A stretch of 6,140 bases of DNA, from positions 1 to 6,140 of the forward strand of contig NZ_DYXC01000149.1 of NCBI RefSeq assembly GCF_020742345.1, written 5' to 3'. The notes beneath the pieces were generated by a model, which saw nothing but the letters and a program-made list of their open reading frames with translations, made no database searches and had not been told where the DNA came from. Below are positions 1 through 5,192 of this stretch, piece after piece. This DNA comes from Enteractinococcus helveticum (GTDB lineage: Bacteria > Actinomycetota > Actinomycetes > Actinomycetales > Micrococcaceae). A program made the translations under genes and the position numbers. Within the stretch, counting starts at the first letter, position 1, and each line of letters opens with the position of its first letter.

Positions 1-210
1 GGGGTTGTCCTGGCTGCCGCCGGAGTTGCCGCTGGCATGCGCTGGTACCGCAATTGCGGCCCGGGCACCACGGCACTGCTGTCGACCATCTACATCGGCG
101 CCTTTGGTGCCTCCCACCCGCTGGCCAAAAAGATTGGCGCCTGGCCAGCCGTGCTCGTCTCAACCGCTGCCGCCGCTGGCGCCGCACGGGTGCTCAACGA
201 CACTAAATGA
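1..210 (+). CDS. C-terminal fragment of a small hydrophobic membrane protein, function unknown
   Basis: The reading frame is open from the first base of the window and ends at TGA 208-210, so only the last 69 residues are visible and the start lies outside. They are rich in Ala, Gly and Val and form three hydrophobic stretches (about residues 2-15, 23-40 and 46-63). These are separated by short basic or polar turns (RWYRN and HPLAKK), which fits an integral membrane protein with a short cytoplasmic tail ending NDTK. I see no family motif and do not name it. The stop codon overlaps the start of the next gene in an ATGA arrangement, so the two are almost certainly co-transcribed and translationally coupled. 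The frame is supported by its strong hydrophobic pattern and by that overlap. Confidence 0.6.
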   Translation, partial: GVVLAAAGVAAGMRWYRNCGPGTTALLSTIYIGAFGASHPLAKKIGAWPAVLVSTAAAAGAARVLNDTK

Positions 211-848
211 CCACTGAACACCGCGAAACCGGCTGGGAAGAACGCGAAGTCGGCGTTGGACCCTGGCAAGGCGACTGGCCCGAAGGCGACCACTGGGATC
301 AAGAACTGCTAGCTGAAGGCGACCGTCGCAACGTCGCCGATCAGTACCGCTACTGGACGGTTGAAGCCATCGTGGCTGATCTGGATACCAAACGCCACCC
401 GCTGCACATCGCCATTGAAAACTGGCAGCACGACTTCAACATTGGCACCGTGGTACGCACCGCCAACGCGTTCAACGTGGCCGGCGTGCACATCATTGGG
501 CGTCGTCGGTGGAACCGCCGCGGGGCCATGGTGACCGATAAATACATGCACGTCCACCACCACCCAACCGTCGAAGACTTCCTGTCCTGGGCGAAATCCC
601 AGGACCTGCCGGTCTTCGGGGTGGACTTATTCCCCGACTCGGTGCCCATCGAAACCTTCGAATTTCCGCAAGCCTGTGTCATGGTCTTCGGCCAAGAAGG
701 CCCCGGGCTGTCGCAAGAAATTCACGACGCCGCCCAAGCCACCCTGTCGATCGCCCAGTACGGTTCCACCAGGTCAATCAACGCCGGCAGTGCAGCAGGT
801 ATTGCCATGCACTCCTGGATCCGCCAACACGGTGCCCCAGTTCGCTAG
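207..848 (+). CDS. TrmH/SpoU-family RNA 2'-O-ribose methyltransferase
   Basis: This 213-residue protein is a SpoU-class SPOUT methyltransferase. The family transfers a methyl group from S-adenosylmethionine to a ribose 2'-OH in tRNA or rRNA. All three SpoU motifs are present: motif 1 around residues 75-90 (NIGTVVRTANAF, with invariant N78 and R84), motif 2 at 158-168 (VMVFGQEGPGL, with E164), and motif 3 at 181-200 (SIAQYGSTRSINAGSAAGIA, with the Ser/Asn pair). Motifs 2 and 3 form the trefoil-knot cofactor site. Residues 1-50 are acidic and Trp-rich, with no clear L30e-like RNA-binding domain, so the enzyme is close to a bare catalytic domain. The ATG at 207 overlaps the upstream TGA and has no good Shine-Dalgarno sequence, which points to translational coupling. 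The exact RNA target cannot be read from sequence; tRNA (TrmL/TrmH-like) and rRNA are both possible. Confidence 0.9.
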   Translation: MTTEHRETGWEEREVGVGPWQGDWPEGDHWDQELLAEGDRRNVADQYRYWTVEAIVADLDTKRHPLHIAIENWQHDFNIGTVVRTANAFNVAGVHIIGRRRWNRRGAMVTDKYMHVHHHPTVEDFLSWAKSQDLPVFGVDLFPDSVPIETFEFPQACVMVFGQEGPGLSQEIHDAAQATLSIAQYGSTRSINAGSAAGIAMHSWIRQHGAPVR

Positions 849-879
849 ACTAAGCCGAAGAATCTCAAGTTTCATACCC

Positions 880-885
880 AAGGAG
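880..885 (+). promoter_or_regulatory. Strong ribosome binding site of fba
   Basis: AAGGAG lies 5 bases before the ATG at 891. It is the best Shine-Dalgarno sequence on the plus strand of this window and contrasts with the weak or absent sites of the neighbouring operon genes, so the aldolase is probably translated more than the genes around it. A TAGACT hexamer at 846-851, overlapping the stop of the preceding gene, could be a -10 box for a separate fba promoter. I find no matching -35 element at a usual distance. Confidence 0.8.
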
Positions 886-890
886 CTTTC

Positions 891-1913
891 ATGGCCTTTG
901 CCACCCCAGACCAGTACGCCGAAATGATCGACGCCGCCAAGACCGGCGGATACGCGTATCCTGCCATCAACGTGACCAGCTCACAAACCCTCAACGCAGC
1001 CCTGCGCGGCTTCGCCGAAGCAGAATCCGACGGCATCATCCAAATCTCCAACGGCGGGGCAAACTACTTCTCCGGCTCCAATATCAACGACATGGTCACC
1101 GGCTCCCTGGCATTTGCTGCCTTCGCCCGCGAAGTCGCCAAGAACTACGGGGTACGCATCGCTATTCACACCGACCACGCCATGCGCGACAAACTGGACA
1201 ACTGGGTTATCCCACTGATGGACGCCTCCGAGGCCGAAGTCAAAGCCGGTCGAGACCCCATCTTCCACTCCCACATGTGGGATGGCTCGGCAGAAACCGT
1301 GCCAGAAAATCTGCGCATCGCCGAACAGCTCCTCGAACGCACCCACTTCAATAAGCAGATCCTGGAAATCGAAGTTGGCGTCGTCGGCGGCGAGGAAGAC
1401 GGCTACGCAGCCGAAATCGATGAAAAACTCTACTCAACCGTTGAAGACGGCATGGCCACCATCAAAGCCCTAGGAACCGGCGAAAATGGTCGCTACATCA
1501 CCGCGCTGACCTTCGGCAACGTGCACGGTGTTTATAAGCCAGGATCCGTGCAGTTGCGCCCGGGCCTGCTCAAAGAAATTCAAGACGCCGTAGGTGCCGA
1601 AATCGGTCAAGAGCGACCATTCGACCTGGTCTTCCACGGCGGCTCCGGCTCCTCGGCACAAGACATTGCCGATGCCGTGTCCTACGGTGTTATCAAGATG
1701 AACGTTGACACCGACACCCAGTACGCATTCACCCGTCCGGTGGCCACACACATGTTTGAAAACTACGACGGCGTACTAAAGATCGATGGCAACGTAGGCG
1801 ATAAATCCAAATACGACCCACGCTCCTGGGGCAAAGCCGCCGAAGCCAATATGGCCGCCCGCGTTGTTGAAGCCTGCCAGAACCTGGGCTCAGCCGGAAA
1901 ATCCTTGAAGTAA
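891..1913 (+). CDS. fba: Class II fructose-bisphosphate aldolase
   Basis: This zinc-dependent glycolytic and gluconeogenic enzyme cleaves fructose 1,6-bisphosphate to dihydroxyacetone phosphate and glyceraldehyde 3-phosphate in the cytosol. At 340 residues it has the usual actinobacterial length. The catalytic Asp and first zinc ligand are in HTDHAM (D95, H96). The other zinc ligands are H212 in NVHGVY and H249 in VFHGGSGS. GEED at 167-170 lies in the mobile-loop and metal region, and NVDTDTQ at 271-277 binds the substrate phosphate. The positions match or nearly match the Mycobacterium numbering, so the enzyme should be active. A strong AAGGAG fixes the start. The gene follows the RNA methyltransferase after 42 bases and is followed one base later by the YqfO-like gene. 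This is a core gene with no sign of damage. Confidence 0.97.
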   Translation: MAFATPDQYAEMIDAAKTGGYAYPAINVTSSQTLNAALRGFAEAESDGIIQISNGGANYFSGSNINDMVTGSLAFAAFAREVAKNYGVRIAIHTDHAMRDKLDNWVIPLMDASEAEVKAGRDPIFHSHMWDGSAETVPENLRIAEQLLERTHFNKQILEIEVGVVGGEEDGYAAEIDEKLYSTVEDGMATIKALGTGENGRYITALTFGNVHGVYKPGSVQLRPGLLKEIQDAVGAEIGQERPFDLVFHGGSGSSAQDIADAVSYGVIKMNVDTDTQYAFTRPVATHMFENYDGVLKIDGNVGDKSKYDPRSWGKAAEANMAARVVEACQNLGSAGKSLK

Positions 1914-1914
1914 C

Positions 1915-2250
1915 ATGGCCGAATCAACATGGGTGCAGATCAGCATCTACGTGCCAATGGGGAACGCCGAAGACGTGCGCCGAGCGCTCGACCAGGCAGG
2001 TGCCGGGCGTCTTGGCAACTATCGGGGTGCCAGCTGGTCCACCACCGGCGTCGGACGCTTCACCCCGATGGAAGGCGCCCAACCGACCATCGGTGCGGTT
2101 GGGGTCCCATCAGATGTTCCCGAACATAAAATTGAAGTTCTGGCACCGCGCGAGATTGCCCGCAGCGTGATTGAAGCGGCCATTGCCGCGCACCCGTATG
2201 AGGAACCCGCCTACTATGTGACCGAAGTCTTCATGGCTGACGAACTCTAA
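1915..2250 (+). CDS. Stand-alone YqfO/NIF3-like domain protein (CutA/PII-like fold)
   Basis: This 111-residue protein corresponds to the small domain that is inserted in bacterial NIF3/YqfO proteins and also exists alone. The hallmarks are GRLGNYRGASWSTTGVGRF (31-49, pattern GxLGNY...GxGxF), PMEGAQPTIG (51-60), and the C-terminal AHPYEEPAYYV (92-102). A beta strand at 7-13 and an Ala-rich helix at 18-29 fit a ferredoxin-like, CutA/PII-type fold, which usually trimerises. No catalytic NIF3 metal-binding domain is attached, so a binding, sensing or regulatory role is more likely than an enzymatic one; the biochemical function of stand-alone members is not settled. The ATG comes one base after the fba stop and the ribosome site is weak, so translation probably depends on ribosomes finishing fba. 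The stop overlaps the convergent nitrobindin gene. Confidence 0.85.
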   Translation: MAESTWVQISIYVPMGNAEDVRRALDQAGAGRLGNYRGASWSTTGVGRFTPMEGAQPTIGAVGVPSDVPEHKIEVLAPREIARSVIEAAIAAHPYEEPAYYVTEVFMADEL

Positions 2251-2735
2251 GTGATCTTGTGTAGGTCGGCGATCAGGTGGTTTTGCATCTGCTCGCCGAC
2301 CGCAGCCATGTCAAACTCGTGATGCACCGAGGTCCGATCCGAGGAAAACACGTAGTGTCGGGCCGTTTGTTCGACCAACTTGGCGGTCGTGGAGTTTTGG
2401 ATTTCTGAATATCCCAGAACGATCGTCAGGCTGCCATCGTCATTGACGGTCGCGGTACCTTCTAACAGTTCCGACTGGCCCGTCGGCTGGGCCAACACAA
2501 ACTCAATATGGCCACTTTCGCGTGGTCGGAAATAGCCAACCTCGGTATGCATTGGTACGCCGTCAGGGTTGGTGGTTTTTTGTTCATACCGCAAAAACGG
2601 TTTACCGGCGACGGCGGAAAACGTGATGGTCTCGGTGTACTCGAAACTCTCAATAGTGGGGTAGTGGCCACGACCTTGACCCTGCCAGGTCCCGATCAGA
2701 AATCCGTAGGGTTCGACTAATTCGTGCAAGCTCAT
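2247..2735 (-). CDS. Nitrobindin-like heme-binding beta-barrel protein (FABP-like, THAP4-type domain)
   Basis: This 162-residue cytosolic protein is of the nitrobindin/DUF1794 type. Family members form a 10-stranded barrel that binds heme b and reacts with nitric oxide or peroxynitrite; older annotations call them fatty-acid-binding-like. The signature GTWQGQG is at residues 15-21. PFLRYEQKT (46-54) and the GYFRP (67-71) strands follow. The His in NHLIADLHKI (H153) is nine residues from the end, matching the expected position of the proximal heme ligand, though that assignment is inferred. I chose the ATG at 2735 (MSLHELVEPYG) over an in-frame TTG nine bases upstream because family members begin close to this point. 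The ribosome site is weak, with AGGG about 11 bases upstream. The stop TAG overlaps the convergent operon's TAA. Confidence 0.88.
   Translation of the reverse strand: MSLHELVEPYGFLIGTWQGQGRGHYPTIESFEYTETITFSAVAGKPFLRYEQKTTNPDGVPMHTEVGYFRPRESGHIEFVLAQPTGQSELLEGTATVNDDGSLTIVLGYSEIQNSTTAKLVEQTARHYVFSSDRTSVHHEFDMAAVGEQMQNHLIADLHKIT
2264..2301 (+). terminator. Hairpin terminator candidate of the fba operon, inside the convergent gene
   Basis: A perfect 9-base inverted repeat (GGTCGGCGA at 2264-2272, TCGCCGACC at 2293-2301) encloses a second 6-pair stem (2274-2279 with 2286-2291) closed by a 6-base loop. Only a T/C mismatch separates the two stems. It begins 14 bases after the operon's stop. One inner pair is G-U in plus-strand RNA but A-C in minus-strand RNA, so the fold favours the plus transcript. 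No T-run follows, which is common among actinobacterial terminators. The same bases encode the C-terminus of the nitrobindin protein on the other strand, so chance or coding constraint remains possible. Confidence 0.55.
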
Positions 2736-2870
2736 ACTGTTCAACCCTAACCGTTGGATGCCCCTGACGGCAGAGTTGCTGCTTTCGCCAGACCGGAGTC
2801 CTGTTGTCTAGTATCTGGCCATTCGACTCACTACACTGATTCTAAGTCGTCAGGGATTCACCGCTGGCTA

Positions 2871-2881
2871 GGCATGATGCC
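2871..2881. promoter_or_regulatory. Short palindrome in the divergent intergenic region, possible operator
   Basis: GGCAT-G-ATGCC is a perfect 11-base odd palindrome in the 176-base gap between the nitrobindin gene (minus) and the small membrane protein gene (plus), 30 bases before the latter's start. It could be a repressor site or a small hairpin in the 5' leader. I see no convincing -35/-10 pair in this gap on either strand, although two divergent promoters must be here or nearby. A palindrome this short can occur by chance. Confidence 0.25.
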
Positions 2882-2911
2882 AGGTTCCCGACTGAGAATG
2901 AGAGGAACATT

Positions 2912-3100
2912 ATGGCTGAGACTCCATGGTGGGCATGGATTGCGATCGTCGCTATTGTCATGTGGGGCATTATTATGGTGGCCAATACCGTTGCCCACAG
3001 GCCACGAGCCAATGACACCTCCGCAGCGGATCGAGAAGAAATTGAACAACTCAAACGCCGTGTTGAAGAACTCGAATACCGTTTGAACCGCCGAGACTGA
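2912..3100 (+). CDS. Small membrane protein with C-terminal coiled coil, function unknown
   Basis: The 62-residue product has an N-terminal amphipathic Trp-rich start (MAETPWWAW), one membrane segment at about residues 7-27, a polar linker (HRPRANDTSAAD), and a charged heptad-type helix at about 40-60 (REEIEQLKRRVEELEYRLNR) with Ile, Leu and Val at coiled-coil positions. The layout resembles PspB-type small envelope proteins, which also have one N-terminal membrane helix and a cytoplasmic coiled coil. I see no residue-level match and do not assign it to that family. A good site (AGAGG, 6 bases before the ATG) and tandem stops (TGATAA) support a real gene. It appears to stand alone, divergent from the nitrobindin gene. 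It may dimerise or tether a partner to the membrane. Confidence 0.75.
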   Translation: MAETPWWAWIAIVAIVMWGIIMVANTVAHRPRANDTSAADREEIEQLKRRVEELEYRLNRRD

Positions 3101-3114
3101 TAACGCACGATCCC

Positions 3115-3139
3115 GGCCAGACGTATTCCAGGTCCGGCC
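3115..3139. terminator. Weak hairpin after the small membrane protein gene
   Basis: GGCC-A-GAC (3115-3122) can pair with GTC-C-GGCC (3132-3139) around a 9-base loop, with one mismatch, 14 bases after the stop of the small gene. No T-run follows. It may end the short transcript, but the stem is modest and is slightly better on the minus strand, where the mismatch becomes G-U. The same bases contain an 8-base direct repeat, CCGGCCAG, at 3113-3120 and 3134-3141. Confidence 0.25.
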
Positions 3140-3268
3140 AGGCAGTTTCGGAACGCACTACTAGGCGGGACCATCGCTTTCCCGAAGAGCCGGATTGTGG
3201 AACAGCTCAGGTTGAGGGCTCAGATGCTATTGGTAGGCGGCAATATGAGTCTGTGATAGCCAGTACAA

Positions 3269-3297
3269 TTGTCGTGAAATGTGCAATATCATGTAGA
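3269..3297 (+). promoter_or_regulatory. Possible promoter of the aquaporin gene
   Basis: TTGTCG (3269-3274) and TGTAGA (3292-3297) are separated by 17 bases, about 30 bases before the aquaporin start, in an AT-richer stretch. The -35 is a fair match to TTGACA but the -10 is poor. An ACAATTGT palindrome (3265-3272) overlaps the -35 and could be an operator. The aquaporin gene must have a promoter somewhere in the roughly 200 bases after 3100, and this is the best candidate I see. Confidence 0.3.
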
Positions 3298-3310
3298 CAC
3301 GTAGCACCTT

Positions 3311-3316
3311 GAGGGA
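3311..3316 (+). promoter_or_regulatory. Ribosome binding site that fixes the aquaporin start
   Basis: GAGGGA lies 10 bases before the ATG at 3327. The alternative upstream TTG at 3309 would overlap this site and would add six residues with no counterpart in the family, so the ATG is preferred. Confidence 0.6.
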
Positions 3317-3326
3317 AGTAGCGGTC

Positions 3327-4058
3327 ATGTCTAGAGAAATTGAACCCACCACAACTGCGCGCATTTCAGCTGAAATCATCGGCACATTCATATTAGTCTT
3401 CGGTGGTGTTGGTACCGCAGTGCTTGCCGGAGCACATGTTGGATTCCTTGGTATCGCACTAGCATTCGGTCTGACGGTCGTTGTCGGGGTCTATGCATTC
3501 GGCCCAGTCTCAGGTGGCCACTTCAACCCCGCGGTCACAATCGGGTTAGCAACAGCCGGGCGTTTCCCATGGAAAGACGTACTGGGCTATGTCATCGCCC
3601 AGATCATCGGTGGTGCCCTAGCCTCGACACTGCTGTTCATTATCGCCATCGACCGCGAAGGTGTGGACCTCGGAAACTTTGCCTCCAACGGCTACGGCGA
3701 AGCATCACCAGACGGTTATGGACTGCTCGCCGTGATCCTGATTGAAGTCATCCTCACCGCCGTCTTCCTCTTCGTTATCATTGGGACGACGTCCACCCGA
3801 GCCACCGTCGGATTCGCACCGTTAGCCATCGGATTGACACTGACACTGATCCACCTGATCGCGATCCCCGTTTCGAATACCTCCGTCAACCCAGCCCGTT
3901 CCATCGCCGCTGCAATCTACGGTGGGGGAGAGTCATTGATGCAGCTGTGGGTCTTCCTGATCTTCCCGGTCATAGGTGCTGTGATCGCTGGGCTGCTCTT
4001 CCGTCCCCTGCTCGACGGCGTCCAGGAAGCCAAATCAGCTCCGCTGGAAGAGCTCTAA
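3327..4058 (+). CDS. aqpZ: AqpZ-type aquaporin water channel (MIP family)
   Basis: This 243-residue inner-membrane channel has six transmembrane helices and two half-helices. Both signature motifs are intact: SGGHFNPAVTIGL (NPA at 67-69) and NTSVNPARS (NPA at 188-190). The selectivity filter residues of the E. coli AqpZ type are F47, H176, T185 and R191, which points to water rather than glycerol. FASNGYGEASPDGYG (118-132) is the typical AqpZ extracellular loop. Length and sequence follow E. coli AqpZ closely, with a slightly longer acidic C-terminus (SAPLEEL). The gene appears to be monocistronic, with a possible promoter upstream and hairpins downstream. Its role would be rapid water flux during osmotic shifts. 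The gene to its right is convergent, so a shared role is not implied by an operon. Confidence 0.95.
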   Translation: MSREIEPTTTARISAEIIGTFILVFGGVGTAVLAGAHVGFLGIALAFGLTVVVGVYAFGPVSGGHFNPAVTIGLATAGRFPWKDVLGYVIAQIIGGALASTLLFIIAIDREGVDLGNFASNGYGEASPDGYGLLAVILIEVILTAVFLFVIIGTTSTRATVGFAPLAIGLTLTLIHLIAIPVSNTSVNPARSIAAAIYGGGESLMQLWVFLIFPVIGAVIAGLLFRPLLDGVQEAKSAPLEEL

Positions 4059-4077
4059 CATTTACTTCGTAAAACTG

Positions 4078-4108
4078 TTCGGAACTCAACCGATGTTTGA
4101 GCTCCGAA
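4078..4108. terminator. Hairpin 1 between convergent aquaporin and SDR genes
   Basis: TTCGGAACTCAA (4078-4089) pairs with TTGAGCTCCGAA (4097-4108) around a 7-base loop: 11 pairs with a single A/C mismatch. On the minus strand it is followed within two bases by a short T-run (CAGTTTTAC), so it can act as an intrinsic terminator of the SDR operon. On the plus strand a TTTT appears only after about nine bases, at 4118-4121. It begins 19 bases after the aquaporin stop. Confidence 0.6.
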
Positions 4109-4142
4109 AAGTAGGTCTTTTAACGATCCGCCTTTCGGAGCT
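4100..4142. terminator. Hairpin 2, alternative to hairpin 1, overlapping the SDR stop codon
   Basis: AGCTCCGAAA (4100-4109) pairs perfectly over 10 bases with TTTCGGAGCT (4133-4142), with a 23-base loop that itself contains AAAAG/CTTTT (4107-4111 and 4117-4121). Its left arm is the right arm of hairpin 1, so only one of the two can form at a time. The right arm includes the SDR stop codon (4143-4141, minus strand), so a terminating ribosome on the SDR message would block this arm. It may be a second terminator for the plus strand or an alternative fold without function. Confidence 0.45.
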
Positions 4143-5160
4143 ATCCAACGAACTTCGCTGCCGGTTGTTGAGCCAACTTCTTTACCACAACAGCAGCACC
4201 GGCAACTCCGACAAGCAGCCCGACCCCAATGATTTTCCGGCGTCGCTGACGAAGTTTCCCATGCCAACCTCCGTGTACGGCGAGAACATCACCACTCATC
4301 ATAGATTCATAGAGGTTTCCTGAAGTATCGGGGGCAGAATGCTTGCGGGATAGATGAGTTCGGTCGACCTGCAACGCCATCAAACGTTCCGTAGCTTCCG
4401 GTGCGGCACGGTGCCGTTTGATTATCTGCTTGGCTCCGGCCCCCACAGCAATTTCTGCCTTCGGTTTTACGGCAGCTTTGACGATGGCTTGAGCAATAGT
4501 TTCGGGCGGGTACACCGGTGGCATCGCTCGGACTTCACGTCCACTGTAGTTGGCTGCCCGACTAAATAGCGGAGTATCAACAGCGGGCGGCAGTATGTTT
4601 ACGACGTGAATGTCGTGTTCTTTTGCCAACCACAGTTCTGAACGCAGACTCACCGATAGCGCACTGACAGCAGCCTTCGACATAGAATATGCCGCGGTAA
4701 ATGGTTGCGGCACATTGCCCACCGCGGATGAGACGTTGATCAGCACGCCATGACCCTGGTTTTTCATGTGAGAGATCGCAGTGCGACTGCCATGTACATA
4801 ACCCATGACGTTGGTCTCGAGCACCCGTTGGAAGTGGTCCAGCGGCACGGTATCGACTGCTCCGAAAAGATGGACCGCTGCACTGTTAACCCAAACATCA
4901 ATCCGGCCAAAGCGTTCCACCGCTTGCCGAGCCAGGGCCTCAACAGCCTGGGCAGATGTCGTATCGGTTGGTACAGCAAGTGCTCTCACACCGAATTTTC
5001 GACATTCTTTGGCGGTCTTGTCTAATGCTTGTTCACCTCGGGCCGCCAGAACGACGTTGCTGCCAGCACGTGCAAATTGTCGAGCCGTGGCCCGACCAAT
5101 ACCGCTGGATGCGCCGGTGATCACCACAACGGCACCCTTGAGCCGAACCTTCGATTTCAT
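4141..5160 (-). CDS. Short-chain dehydrogenase/reductase with C-terminal membrane anchor
   Basis: This 339-residue classical SDR has a Rossmann domain at residues 8-240. The cofactor motif TGASSGIG is at 15-22 and R41 after the second strand favours NADP(H). D66 contacts adenine, NSAA (92-95) replaces the usual NNAG, N117 is catalytic, and S145, Y158 and K162 complete the tetrad (YSMSK at 158-162). PPAVDTPLF (191-199) is the usual post-catalytic loop. The 100-residue C-terminal extension is unusual for a simple SDR. It is basic (KLRQRRRK at 302-309) and followed by a hydrophobic Gly/Val/Ala segment at about 310-326, so the enzyme is probably tethered to a membrane or lipid surface by its tail. 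The substrate is unknown. AGGAGG 5 bases before the ATG fixes the start. It lies 32 bases after the OBAP gene and should be its operon partner. Confidence 0.92.
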   Translation of the reverse strand: MKSKVRLKGAVVVITGASSGIGRATARQFARAGSNVVLAARGEQALDKTAKECRKFGVRALAVPTDTTSAQAVEALARQAVERFGRIDVWVNSAAVHLFGAVDTVPLDHFQRVLETNVMGYVHGSRTAISHMKNQGHGVLINVSSAVGNVPQPFTAAYSMSKAAVSALSVSLRSELWLAKEHDIHVVNILPPAVDTPLFSRAANYSGREVRAMPPVYPPETIAQAIVKAAVKPKAEIAVGAGAKQIIKRHRAAPEATERLMALQVDRTHLSRKHSAPDTSGNLYESMMSGDVLAVHGGWHGKLRQRRRKIIGVGLLVGVAGAAVVVKKLAQQPAAKFVG

Positions 5161-5165
5161 CTATG

Positions 5166-5171
5166 CCTCCT
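5166..5171 (-). promoter_or_regulatory. Perfect ribosome binding site of the SDR gene
   Basis: On the minus strand AGGAGG ends 5 bases before the ATG (5160-5158). It lies within the 32-base gap between the OBAP stop and the SDR start. No room remains for a promoter in the gap, which supports one transcript for both genes. Confidence 0.85.
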
Positions 5172-5192
5172 AGCGGTGTCGAAGCGGTTGAC

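Noticed and set aside
309..682. Long antisense frames under the RNA methyltransferase gene
   Set aside because: Shadows of the GC-rich SpoU coding frame; the plus-strand frame contains all three family motifs.
2762..2855. 8-base inverted repeat CCCTGACG / CGTCAGGG, arms at 2762-2769 and 2848-2855
   Set aside because: The arms are 78 bases apart and an 8-base match in a gap this size is not surprising by chance. No promoter element is placed sensibly with it.
2754..3086. Plus-strand open frame of 110 codons covering the divergent region and the small membrane protein gene
   Set aside because: No ribosome site, no recognisable domain, and it overlaps the better supported 62-residue gene in another frame.
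3166..3184. CGGGA / TCCCG stem upstream of the aquaporin gene
   Set aside because: Five pairs with a 9-base loop, no T-run and no conserved leader motif; not enough to claim a riboswitch or terminator.
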